From contig NZ_JANGCE010000012.1 in the NCBI RefSeq assembly GCF_024462775.1, positions 1-64,000 of the forward strand: 64,000 nt of DNA. Direction: 5' to 3'. A program made the position numbers and the translations under genes. Source of the stretch: Butyricicoccus faecihominis (GTDB lineage Bacteria > Bacillota > Clostridia > Oscillospirales > Butyricicoccaceae). The notes under the pieces were generated by a model. It was given only the letters and a program-made list of their open reading frames with translations, made no database searches and had not been told where the DNA came from. Shown one piece after another: positions 17,010 through 24,795 of this stretch. Each line of letters starts with the position of its first letter. Position 1 is the first letter of the stretch.

Positions 17010-17090
17010 GGTGTTCGTCCCCGCGCCGGGCGGCGCGTTCGTCCATCGCGGCTACTGCCGCGCATTTTATCGCGAGCAAAGCGAGCCACC
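17010..17090 (-). repeat. partial copy of the long dispersed repeat
   Basis: Carries only the CCCGCGCCGGGCGGCGC block and the GGTGGCTCGC-type module in inverted orientation, with several base differences from copies L1, L2 and R. It directly abuts the terminator of the aldehyde dehydrogenase gene. Confidence 0.65.
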
Positions 17091-17129
17091 AAAAAAAGGG
17101 CACGCCGCAAAAACACGGCGTGCCTTTTT
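17091..17129 (-). terminator. terminator of the aldehyde dehydrogenase gene
   Basis: A 9-bp stem GGCACGCCG/CGGCGTGCC with an 8-base loop is followed on the minus strand by seven T. It also has five T on the plus strand, so it may work in both directions. Confidence 0.85.
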
Positions 17130-17140
17130 CATACAGTTGC

Positions 17141-18637
17141 TTACATATCCTTCATTTGCTCCGCGACCTGCGCGCGGAAGTTGGACAGGAAATCGCCCAT
17201 GCCGTCGGCATGTTCGTACAGGCGCTCCTTGGGGGAAACGTCGCAGAAGCCGTAGGTCTTCAGGCGGGTGAACTCGGCGCAGGAGTAGCCCGCGCCCTCG
17301 TTGCCGATGCCGGTGCCCTTGCAGCCGCCGAACGGCTGGTCGTTATGGCGCAGCGCGCTGGAACCGTTGACCCATACCGCCGAGGATTCCACGTGCTCGG
17401 TGTAGTAGAAGGACTTCTTCAGGTCCTTGGTGATCACGCACGCGGACAGGCCGTACTGGCTCTGGTTGGCGATCGCGACAGCCTCTTCGTCGGTCTCAAA
17501 GGTGATGATCGGAACGACGGGGCCGAATACCTCCATATCGCACGCGATATCCATGTCCTTGGTCACGTTGTCCAGAATGGTAACGTCCATTTCGGGGCCG
17601 TTGCGCTTGCCGCCGTAAAGGAGCTTCGCGCCCTGATCGATGGTGTGCTGGATCTGCTTCTCGACGCGCTCGGCCGCCTTGGTGGAGACCAGACGGGTCA
17701 GCTGCGCTTCGGGATCGGTCGCGTGGCCGCGCTTGAGGGTGGAAACAAAGTTCACAAGGCACTTGACGAACACATCGTGCGCCTTCTTATGTACGATGGT
17801 GCGCTTGGGGGAGGCGCAGACCTGCCCGTTGTTCTCGTTGATGCGGCCCCAGCACAGGCACTCGATCGCCTTGGCGATCAGCTCGGGATCGTTCGCGGCT
17901 TCCTCGGTGATGATGAGCGGATCGTTGCCGCCCAGCTCCAGAATGACCTTCTTGATGGTGGGCGCGGCGTCGTGCATCATCTCGGCGCCGGCTTCGGTGC
18001 TGCCGGTCATGGCGATGCAGGCGACCTTCTTGTTGGTCAGCAGGTTTTCGGTGCAGTCCTCGCGGCTGCCGGTGACGAATTGCAGCACGTCCTGCGGCAC
18101 GCCGGCTTCGATCGCCAGATCAATCAGCTTCTTGACGCAGCAGGGGGCCGTGGTGGATGCCTTGACGATCATGGTGTTGCCCATCAGAAGCGCCGGAACG
18201 ACCTTTTGCAGGGTCAGCTCGACCGGGTAGTTGAAGGGGATGACCGCCGCGACGACGCCCAGCGCCTCGTGACGGACCATGACTACGTGATCCTCGTAGC
18301 CCTCGGAGCTGTCGCACAGCACCTCGCCGTACATGTGCTTGCCCACTTCGATGTTGGCGCGGCCGATCTCGGCGGCGTAGGTGGTCTCCGCGCGGGACTG
18401 AAGAATGGGCTTGCCCATTTCGCAGGACATGTAGTTTGCGATCTCCTCGCGGTTCTGGTCGATCAGGTCGCAGAACTTATAAAGGATCTGGCCGCGCTCG
18501 AACAGCGGCACCTTTTCCCAGCGGGGCTGCGCCGCGTAAGCGACGTCTACCATTTTCGCGATCTCCTTGCCGTCGTAGTGCGGCACGCTGCCCACTACCT
18601 TGCCGGTCGATTCATCGATGATTTCCATCATGCGCAT
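17141..18637 (-). CDS. NAD(P)-dependent aldehyde dehydrogenase family protein
   Basis: 498 residues, full length for the ALDH superfamily. The catalytic cysteine is in NNGQVCASPKR and the general-base glutamate in LELGGNDPL. The cofactor region has PFNYPVELTLQKV and TGSTEAG, and the C-terminal NDQPFGGCKGTG is typical of succinate-semialdehyde/glycolaldehyde-type members. AGGAGG precedes the ATG by about nine bases. It oxidises an aldehyde to an acid in the cytoplasm. The specific aldehyde is not clear and it stands alone, with its own promoter and terminator. Confidence 0.9.
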   Translation of the reverse strand: MRMMEIIDESTGKVVGSVPHYDGKEIAKMVDVAYAAQPRWEKVPLFERGQILYKFCDLIDQNREEIANYMSCEMGKPILQSRAETTYAAEIGRANIEVGKHMYGEVLCDSSEGYEDHVVMVRHEALGVVAAVIPFNYPVELTLQKVVPALLMGNTMIVKASTTAPCCVKKLIDLAIEAGVPQDVLQFVTGSREDCTENLLTNKKVACIAMTGSTEAGAEMMHDAAPTIKKVILELGGNDPLIITEEAANDPELIAKAIECLCWGRINENNGQVCASPKRTIVHKKAHDVFVKCLVNFVSTLKRGHATDPEAQLTRLVSTKAAERVEKQIQHTIDQGAKLLYGGKRNGPEMDVTILDNVTKDMDIACDMEVFGPVVPIITFETDEEAVAIANQSQYGLSACVITKDLKKSFYYTEHVESSAVWVNGSSALRHNDQPFGGCKGTGIGNEGAGYSCAEFTRLKTYGFCDVSPKERLYEHADGMGDFLSNFRAQVAEQMKDM

Positions 18638-18708
18638 GATTTTGTTCCTCCTATTTGACGATTGTAGTATGGTGGAGCGACGTTTGACCGCCGCTTTTTA
18701 TTAGCTTT

Positions 18709-18737
18709 AATTTAACACATAAAATAAAGTCTGTCAA
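18709..18737 (-). promoter_or_regulatory. promoter of the aldehyde dehydrogenase gene
   Basis: On the minus strand TTGACA (18737-18732), a 17-bp spacer and TAAATT (18714-18709), about 70 bases upstream of the start codon. Confidence 0.65.
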
Positions 18738-18807
18738 TGAATATTTATAGGTTATTTTAAAAATCGAAGAAAATATGCCTTTGTTATTAAATTGTTTAAA
18801 ATAAATG

Positions 18808-18836
18808 TTGACAAAAGTCGGCGCGGGTGCTATAAA
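18808..18836 (+). promoter_or_regulatory. orphan plus-strand promoter upstream of element B
   Basis: TTGACA (18808-18813), a 17-bp spacer and TATAAA (18831-18836). No gene follows: element B starts 16 bases after the -10 box, and a terminator stands at 19078-19113. It could make a non-coding RNA of about 270 bases. Confidence 0.6.
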
Positions 18837-18852
18837 GAGAATATACGGAAAG

Positions 18853-19017
18853 ACAATGTTATTCAGTTAAAGCATTTTCGTAAGTTTGTCATCCTGAGCG
18901 AAGCGAAGGATCTCGCGCGAACGCGCGGAATCTACCGAAAATCGCGCGTCCGCGCGAGATCCTTCGTCACCATGTTCCTCAGGATGACAATGGGGTAGCT
19001 TAACTTCATGACATTGG
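18853..19017. mobile_element. MITE-like element B (165 bp)
   Basis: The ends are ACAATGTTATTCAGTTAAAG and the inverse type CTTAACTTCATGACATTGG. They are flanked by ACGGAAAG on the left and ACGGAAAT on the right (7 of 8 equal). The interior is a large imperfect palindrome made of GTCATCCTGAGCGAAGCGAA and its inverse around a GCGCG-rich core. There is no open frame of interest. Confidence 0.7.
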
Positions 19018-19077
19018 ACGGAAATATCCTTCTATTCTAGTTTCGACCTATTCTTCCTTTTTTCTTCTTCTCTCGGG

Positions 19078-19113
19078 AAAGCGCCGCAGGCAACACGTCC
19101 TGCGGCGCTTTTC
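19078..19113. terminator. terminator between element B and the MerR gene
   Basis: A 10-bp stem GCGCCGCAGG/CCTGCGGCGC with an 8-base loop, followed by TTTTC on the plus strand and flanked by AAA. It lies just after the MerR stop codon on the minus strand and can serve both directions. Confidence 0.75.
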
Positions 19114-19115
19114 TA

Positions 19116-20015
19116 TTATTCAAAAATTTTCACGGGGATCTGTAGCTTGACCAAAATATTGTTGTTGCAGTAATCAAAGATCGACATCTTGGCGATGACC
19201 TCGCCAAGGTATGGGCCGACGATCTGGTAGCGCTTATCCCGGATGAACTGCAGCAGCTTATCCAGCCCGATACATTCCGAGCGGCCGTCCATGGCGATAT
19301 AGTTGCGATAGATACAGGCGTAGGTGCCGGCCTGCACGATCGTATGGGGAATGCTCGCCTGCATGGGGCCGTCGATCAGAAGCAGCGCGCCGCCGCACAG
19401 ATAGTCTTCCTCCAAAAGCGCTTGCTGCGTAATGGTGCAGCAGGCCTGATTGAGCAGGGAAGCGGAAAGGTTGTTTTCCTGAAGCGCCTCCTTGATCTGC
19501 ACCAGCACCTTGGACCAAGGCGAGCCGTCGCAATAGCTTTGCCGCAGGTCATACGGTTCGATCTCAAACGCCAAAGCCGCCCGCTTGGGGATGAACTCGA
19601 TGAACGCGGAATCCAGAACAGGGGGATTGCGCATGTGGGCGCAGCTATTGAGCTGCTTGATCAACAGGTCGCGCAGCGTGGTATCCGCCGTGATCTTTTC
19701 ATTGAGCGTGTCGATCCGCTCGCTGAGCAGCGCTTCAAACACCGAAAGGTTCCGCTCGTCCAGCATGGATTTGATTTGCCGGAGCGACAGACCCACGGAT
19801 TTCATTTGAATGATCTTTTCCAGCCGCGCGAACTGGTTGCGTGAGTAATAGCGGTAGCCGTTATAGTCATCCACGTTTTGCGGTACCAGCAGGCCCATAT
19901 CATGATAAAGGCGCAGGGTGCGCCGTGAAATGTTGAAAATCTCCGACATATCCCCGATACTGTACCGGTCGTTTTCTCTTGAAAAGTACTGATCCACGGA
20001 GATGCCCTCCTTCAC
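19116..20015 (-). CDS. MerR-family regulator with GyrI-like effector domain
   Basis: 299 residues. The N-terminal MerR winged helix (about 17-85) has YSIGDMSEIFNISRRTLRLY and NGYRYYS, followed by a coiled dimerisation helix (to about 130). The C-terminal half resembles the GyrI/BmrR ligand-binding fold. MerR/BmrR-type proteins activate promoters with long spacers by twisting the DNA. Such a promoter (19-bp spacer) lies upstream of the divergent operon starting at 20374. The ligand is unknown. The annotated ATG is preceded by GAAGGAGGG-like bases only after a short gap, and an internal start is possible. Confidence 0.85.
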   Translation of the reverse strand: MKEGISVDQYFSRENDRYSIGDMSEIFNISRRTLRLYHDMGLLVPQNVDDYNGYRYYSRNQFARLEKIIQMKSVGLSLRQIKSMLDERNLSVFEALLSERIDTLNEKITADTTLRDLLIKQLNSCAHMRNPPVLDSAFIEFIPKRAALAFEIEPYDLRQSYCDGSPWSKVLVQIKEALQENNLSASLLNQACCTITQQALLEEDYLCGGALLLIDGPMQASIPHTIVQAGTYACIYRNYIAMDGRSECIGLDKLLQFIRDKRYQIVGPYLGEVIAKMSIFDYCNNNILVKLQIPVKIFE

Positions 20016-20090
20016 AAGAATGACGGTCGGAACGATCCCGCCTGACAGAAGGAATCGTTTTGGACATAAGGTTATATATAGCCTAGTAAT

Positions 20091-20119
20091 AGATTAGCAT
20101 TATTTCCCGTTTCAGTCAA
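20091..20119 (-). promoter_or_regulatory. promoter of the MerR regulator gene
   Basis: On the minus strand TTGACT (20119-20114), a 17-bp spacer and TAATCT (20096-20091). Confidence 0.55.
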
Positions 20120-20192
20120 GCGCCGGACGAATCGTAAAACCTTGACGTTGCGGTAGGCCATAGTTAGCCTTAGATATGATGGAAAATTTGAT

Positions 20193-20218
20193 AAACCGCT
20201 GGAAACAGCGGTTTTTTT
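20193..20218 (+). terminator. intrinsic terminator in the divergent MerR-aldolase region
   Basis: A 9-bp stem AAACCGCTG/CAGCGGTTT with a GAAA tetraloop, followed by a run of T. It sits upstream of the activated promoter at 20258-20288, so it would block read-through into the aldolase operon from further upstream. Confidence 0.75.
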
Positions 20219-20257
20219 ATGCTCTTTTCACAAAAAAAGCAGGGCTATATTTAGCTA

Positions 20258-20288
20258 TTGACCCTATCGCAGGGGGAGTAGGTACAAT
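20258..20288 (+). promoter_or_regulatory. MerR-type promoter with 19-bp spacer
   Basis: TTGACC (20258-20263) and TACAAT (20283-20288) are separated by exactly 19 bp. The spacer carries an imperfect dyad (ACCCTA on the left, TAGGT on the right), the usual form of a BmrR/TipA-type operator. The divergent MerR gene at 19116-20015 is the likely regulator of the operon that starts at 20374. Confidence 0.75.
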
Positions 20289-20373
20289 GGCACTATAAGC
20301 AAAGCAGGGAAACGCCGATAACGGCGGCACGCTTTCTGCAATGCCGTTCAACAAGGATAAGGAGGCATACAAA

Positions 20374-21267
20374 ATGAGAAACACCAAATTTGACGGGGTC
20401 ATGACCGCGCTGATCACGCCGTATAACAAGGATGGCTCTGTAAACGCGGAAATGCTGAGGGCGCACACGGACTTTGTGATCGAGGGCGGCGTGGACGTCG
20501 TGATCGCGTCGGCCGGCAGCGGCCAATACGTCAACATGAACGCAGAGCAGCGCGCGTTTACCGTAAAAACGGTCGTGCAAGCGGCAGCGGGCCGCGTGCC
20601 GGTGATCGGCGGCGTGTTGGAGCCCGGCTTCGCCGAAGCGGTCATAAACGGCAGAAACGCGCTCGACGCGGGCGCAAACGCGCTGCTGGTGCTGCCGCCC
20701 TATTATGTAAGCGTTACGCAGCAGGGTATTTACGATTATTTTCAGGCGCTGTATCAGGCGCTGCAAGCGCCCATGATCGTATATAACTATCCCGGCCGCA
20801 TCGGCACAAACGTCATGCCGGAAACGCTCGCGCGCATGCTGCGGGAGATTCCGGGCGTGATCGGCTGCAAGGAGTGTTCGGATTATACGCAGTTTTTAAA
20901 CGCGGTGCGTCTGGCGGGCGACGACGGATCGATCTACAGCGGTTCCGATCTGGCGTTTGCCGATCAGGTTCTGGCGGGGGCGCGCGGCGGCGTGATCGCG
21001 GCATCCTGCGTGCTGCCCCGCGAATATGCCGAGATCTACAAGCTGGCTCGGAGCGGGGAATCGCAAAAGGCGCACGCGCTCATCTTCCAGTATTTCGGTC
21101 TGGTAAAGGCGCTGTTCGGCAACGGCATGCACCCCTCGCCCCTAAAATACGCCATGCAGCTGATGGGGCAGGAGACCGGCGCATGGACCGTGCCCGTGAA
21201 CGAACCGGACGAGGAGACAAAGGCGCTTTTGCGTGCCGAGCTGGAAAAGCACGGCATGCTCGCGTAA
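20374..21267 (+). CDS. dihydrodipicolinate synthase/N-acetylneuraminate lyase family aldolase
   Basis: 297 residues from the ATG at 20374 (AAGGAGG nine bases upstream). An upstream in-frame ATG lacks a site. It is a TIM-barrel aldolase of the DapA/NanA family: the Schiff-base lysine is in VIGCKECS and the catalytic tyrosine in YNYPGR. The loop SAGSGQYVNM takes the place of the usual GSTGE carboxylate-binding motif. The family cleaves or forms 2-oxo acids from pyruvate. It is the first gene of a catabolic operon with two dehydrogenases and a TRAP importer, so an aldol-cleavage role on an imported carboxylate is more likely than lysine biosynthesis. Confidence 0.85.
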   Translation: MRNTKFDGVMTALITPYNKDGSVNAEMLRAHTDFVIEGGVDVVIASAGSGQYVNMNAEQRAFTVKTVVQAAAGRVPVIGGVLEPGFAEAVINGRNALDAGANALLVLPPYYVSVTQQGIYDYFQALYQALQAPMIVYNYPGRIGTNVMPETLARMLREIPGVIGCKECSDYTQFLNAVRLAGDDGSIYSGSDLAFADQVLAGARGGVIAASCVLPREYAEIYKLARSGESQKAHALIFQYFGLVKALFGNGMHPSPLKYAMQLMGQETGAWTVPVNEPDEETKALLRAELEKHGMLA

Positions 21268-21282
21268 AGGAGGAAAAATAGG

Positions 21283-22083
21283 ATGAATCAGTTGCCTACC
21301 CTTGGTTTTGTCGGTACCGGCGCGATCACGACCGCGATGGTCACCGGTTTTTGCAGCCGCGCGGCCGATGTTCCGTACCCCATCGTCGTTTCGCCGCACT
21401 ATGAAAAAAACGCCGCCAAGCTGAAGGCGGATTACCCCGACCGCGTCACCGTGGCCGACAGCATTCAGGCCGTGGTGGACGCGGCGGATTGGGTCGTTCT
21501 GGCCGTGCTGCCCGAAGCGGGCGAGGAGGTTTGCCGTTCCCTGCGTTTCCGCCCGGCGCATAAGATCATCAACGTCATGTTCGATAAAACGGTGGAGCAG
21601 ATCGCCGCTTGGATCAACTGCAAGGTGGATACCATGCTGCATATGGTGCCGTTAACGTTCAACGCCTTTACCGACGGCCCGATCGTGCAGTGTCCGCCAA
21701 CACCCGAGGCGGCGGAGATTTTCGGCCACATCGGCAAGGTCATTTCAGTCGAAAAGCGGTACCAAGCCGCCGTGTTCGGCGCGATTACCGGCTGCGTGAC
21801 CTCCATGTTCGCCGTCATGGATCAGCTGATCGGTTGGGCGCAGTCCGAAGGGCTGAGCGCCGAGCAGGCGACGGGCTATGTGACCAATTTCTTTGCCGCC
21901 GTTTGTCAGGAAGCGATTCGGCAGGATCGCACGGGCGTGCATACGATGGCCACCGTCTCAACGCCCGGCGGCATCAATCTGCAAAATTTAGAGCTGATCG
22001 ACGCGGCGGGCGGCATCAAGGCGTGGGCCGATGCGATACGGCCGGTTTTTGCCCGCACGGTCGGCGACATCCCCAAAGACTGA
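21283..22083 (+). CDS. pyrroline-5-carboxylate-reductase-like NAD(P) dehydrogenase
   Basis: 266 residues. The N-terminal Rossmann motif is GFVGTGAITTAM. The middle holds the conserved PLTFNAF region, followed by a helical C-terminal dimerisation domain. This is the layout of ProC/F420-dependent-reductase-like proteins. An operon place beside an aldolase, a hydroxyacid dehydrogenase and a TRAP importer makes true proline synthesis unlikely. It may reduce an imine or keto intermediate of the operon's substrate. GGAGG lies about ten bases before the ATG. Confidence 0.78.
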   Translation: MNQLPTLGFVGTGAITTAMVTGFCSRAADVPYPIVVSPHYEKNAAKLKADYPDRVTVADSIQAVVDAADWVVLAVLPEAGEEVCRSLRFRPAHKIINVMFDKTVEQIAAWINCKVDTMLHMVPLTFNAFTDGPIVQCPPTPEAAEIFGHIGKVISVEKRYQAAVFGAITGCVTSMFAVMDQLIGWAQSEGLSAEQATGYVTNFFAAVCQEAIRQDRTGVHTMATVSTPGGINLQNLELIDAAGGIKAWADAIRPVFARTVGDIPKD

Positions 22084-22103
22084 TAGGAAAGGCGAGGGAA
22101 CAC

Positions 22104-23081
22104 ATGATGCATACCATCGTACTGATCGAACCCACCATCCACCCGGCGGGCGTTCAGCTTCTTCAAGAAAAGGCCCGTGTGGTCATGGCGCCGGACGGCG
22201 GGGAGCAAACGCTGATTCGCGTCATTCAGGAAAGCGGGGCGCAGGGGCTGCTGCCCCGGATCGAACCGATCACCCGCCGAATCATCGAAAGCTGTCCGAC
22301 GCTCAAGGTCGTCGCGGAGCCCGGCGTCGGTCTGGATAATATCGACGTTGCGGCGGCGACCGAACACGGGGTGCAGGTCCTCCATGTACCGGATGGCAAC
22401 TATACCACGGTGAGCGAGCACGCCATGCTGTTTCTTCTCGCCTCGGCGCAAAACCTGATTCGCGCGGATGCGAATGTGCGACGCGGCAACTGGCGGTACC
22501 GCGACACCAATTTGCCAAGCGACATTGCCGAGAAGACCCTGCTGATCGCCGGTTTTGGGCGGATCGGCCGCGAGGTCGCCCAAAAAGCGCAGGCGTTCGG
22601 CATGCGGGTGCTCGCGTATGACGCGTTCGTGCCTGCCGGCCAGATGCTGGAAGTGGGCGCGGAAAAGGTGGAGGTGCTGGAGGACGGCCTTGGGCGGGCG
22701 GACTTTGTCAGCATCCATCTGCCGCTGACGGCCGAGACGCGCGGCCTGTTTTCCACCGCCCAGTTTGAAGCCATGAAGCAAAGCGCCTATCTCTGCAATC
22801 TGGGCCGCGGCCCGGTCGTCGATGAGGCGGCGCTCTATCGGGCGCTCGTCGGCGGGCGCATCGCGGGCGCGGCGCTCGATGTTTTCGATCCCGAACCGCC
22901 GTTTGCGGAAAATCCGCTGTTCCAGCTCGACAATGTGATCCTGACTCCGCACAGCGGCGGCGATACAAGGGAATCGCGCGAGCGCCTCGCGGTCAGGGCG
23001 GCGGGCGCGCTGCTCGCCGCGCTGGACGGAGAAACGCCGCTGGTCAACTGGGCAAACCGCCGCGACATGGAAGCGCGCTGA
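22104..23081 (+). CDS. D-2-hydroxyacid dehydrogenase (SerA-like)
   Basis: 325 residues from the ATG at 22104 (GGCGAGGG upstream). The coenzyme motif is GFGRIGREV, and the substrate-side EPGVGLDNID, NLGRGPVVDE and the catalytic PHSGG histidine are all present. It lacks the C-terminal ACT region of long phosphoglycerate dehydrogenases. It should interconvert a D-2-hydroxy acid and a 2-oxo acid with NAD(P). It is co-transcribed with the aldolase and followed 60 bases later by the TRAP importer, so the hydroxy acid may be the imported substrate or an intermediate. Confidence 0.87.
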   Translation: MMHTIVLIEPTIHPAGVQLLQEKARVVMAPDGGEQTLIRVIQESGAQGLLPRIEPITRRIIESCPTLKVVAEPGVGLDNIDVAAATEHGVQVLHVPDGNYTTVSEHAMLFLLASAQNLIRADANVRRGNWRYRDTNLPSDIAEKTLLIAGFGRIGREVAQKAQAFGMRVLAYDAFVPAGQMLEVGAEKVEVLEDGLGRADFVSIHLPLTAETRGLFSTAQFEAMKQSAYLCNLGRGPVVDEAALYRALVGGRIAGAALDVFDPEPPFAENPLFQLDNVILTPHSGGDTRESRERLAVRAAGALLAALDGETPLVNWANRRDMEAR

Positions 23082-23141
23082 AGCCTTCCCACACGCGCGG
23101 CCGACAGGGTCCCGACAACCATTAGGAAAAGGAGTATTCGC

Positions 23142-24272
23142 ATGAAAAGATTTCTTTCTCTGCTTGCCGCCGCCGCGCTCTTCTCCACAATGCTTACCGG
23201 CTGCGGTCCTCAAACGGGCGTGCCGTCCGGTACGGGCGGCGCGGACGCGAACACAGATGTGGCGGTGCAAAGCGAAACCACCGGCCCGGCGCAGCCGCTC
23301 GCAGGCGCGAGCGTGGTGCTCAAACTGAGCCACGGCGATAACGACACCAGCATGCTAAAAAACACATGGAATTGCTACGCCCGTGTGTTCAAAAAGTCCA
23401 TCGAACTGTATTCCGGCGGCGAAATGACGCTTGAAATCTATCCAAACGATTCGCTTGGCAGCACGACCTCGTGCTTGGAGCAGTGCTCGCAGGGGACGAT
23501 CGATATCGCGCTGTCCGCCTCGGTCGGCGCGTTGGCCGGTTGGGTGCCGAACGTGAGCGTGTTCGATATGCCCTACCTGATCGAAGACATCGATGTGTGC
23601 AATCTGGTATGCGAGGGCGAGATCAAGGACGAGCTGAGCGCCCAGCTGCAAAGCGCCGCGAATATGCGCCTGCTCAGCCTGATCCAGACCGATTTCCGCA
23701 ACCTCGATACGTGGAAAGCGCCCGTGCGTTCGCTGGCCGACATGGCCGGCATGAAAATGCGCGTGCAGGAGATCGATCCGCACATCGCCATGGTGGAAAG
23801 CTGGGGCGCGGTACCGTCCTCGGTCGCCTTCACGGAGCTGTATTCCGCGGCCTCGACCGGCGTGATCGACTGCTATGAAAACTGCAATTACACCCTGTTC
23901 ATGAACAACCTGTACGAAACGGTCAAATACATCACCGAGACCAAGCACGCCGCGAACGTTTGCATTTGCGCCATGAACGAGGATTCTTGGAACAAGCTGA
24001 CCCCGGAGCGGCAGGATATCATCCTGCGCGCCGAGATGGACGCGCGCCGCGCCACCAGCGGCGTGGTGGCCGCGAACAATGTGGATAACCTAAACGTTTT
24101 GGAAAGCAGCGGCATCGAGATCGTTTCGCTTACCGATGAAGAGCGCGCGGCCTTCCGGGACGCCTGCTTTGAAGCCGGCAAGGCGGCTGTGATGAACAAG
24201 GTGGACCCCGCGTTCTACGACCGCTTTACCAAGGCCTATGACGCCGCCGCCATGCTGATGGGACGCGCGTGA
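23142..24272 (+). CDS. TRAP transporter substrate-binding lipoprotein (DctP family)
   Basis: 376 residues. A signal peptide ends in the lipobox LTGC, giving a lipid-anchored binding protein, the usual form in Gram-positive bacteria. The mature part matches DctP (family of dicarboxylate/sialic-acid binding proteins): FRNLDTW, the arginine-bearing GMKMRVQEI and the FTELYSA segment are typical. The arginine region normally binds the carboxylate of the ligand. It works with the small and large membrane subunits that follow. Confidence 0.9.
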   Translation: MKRFLSLLAAAALFSTMLTGCGPQTGVPSGTGGADANTDVAVQSETTGPAQPLAGASVVLKLSHGDNDTSMLKNTWNCYARVFKKSIELYSGGEMTLEIYPNDSLGSTTSCLEQCSQGTIDIALSASVGALAGWVPNVSVFDMPYLIEDIDVCNLVCEGEIKDELSAQLQSAANMRLLSLIQTDFRNLDTWKAPVRSLADMAGMKMRVQEIDPHIAMVESWGAVPSSVAFTELYSAASTGVIDCYENCNYTLFMNNLYETVKYITETKHAANVCICAMNEDSWNKLTPERQDIILRAEMDARRATSGVVAANNVDNLNVLESSGIEIVSLTDEERAAFRDACFEAGKAAVMNKVDPAFYDRFTKAYDAAAMLMGRA

Positions 24273-24300
24273 GCGGCCGCCGCTTTGTGAGGATTACGCT

Positions 24301-24795
24301 ATGGATAAAATCAATAGGGTGCAAAGCGCGATCGCCCGCGTCTCGCTGGCGATCGCCGCGGCGGGTCTTTCCACCATCGCGGTATCGGTTTTTCTTTCGG
24401 TGCTGTGCCGCTATGTGCTGAAGATCAGCGCGATGTGGGTGGAGCAATATACCCGGTACATGCTGATCTGGGTCGTGTTTCTGGCGGCCAATGTGCTCAT
24501 CTACAAAAACACGCTCATGCGGGTGGACTTTGCGGACAAGATCTGGCCGAAGGCGTTTCTCCGGGTGCGCGAAGGGCTTTATACCGTGCTGTTCGTCGTC
24601 ATCCTGTGCACGCTGACGTGGCAGGGCTGGCTGCAGGCGCAAAGCTACTGGGGCGTTCCCGTGACCGGGCTGCCGGTGGATAAGTTCTGGGTCTACCTGT
24701 CCGTGCCCGTCGGCTCGTTTCTGATGCTGGTGCAGTATTTGCTGAATTTGGCGGCGCTTTTTTGCGCACACAAAAGCGGAGGTGCGAACGAATGA
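24301..24795 (+). CDS. TRAP transporter small permease subunit (DctQ)
   Basis: 164 residues with four hydrophobic helices and the DctQ pattern RYVLKISAMWVEQYTRY followed by ADKIWPKAFLRV. It forms the small membrane subunit of the carboxylate TRAP importer. Its stop overlaps the start of the large subunit (ATGA), so the two are translationally coupled. Confidence 0.88.
   Translation: MDKINRVQSAIARVSLAIAAAGLSTIAVSVFLSVLCRYVLKISAMWVEQYTRYMLIWVVFLAANVLIYKNTLMRVDFADKIWPKAFLRVREGLYTVLFVVILCTLTWQGWLQAQSYWGVPVTGLPVDKFWVYLSVPVGSFLMLVQYLLNLAALFCAHKSGGANE

Noticed and set aside
17120-18658. Large plus-strand frame opposite the aldehyde dehydrogenase
   Set aside because: It is the mirror of a well-conserved gene with intact catalytic residues on the other strand, and it has no ribosome site.
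20142-20190. TTGACG box as a second promoter for the aldolase operon
   Set aside because: No good -10 box at a normal distance, and a terminator at 20193-20218 would stop it before the operon.
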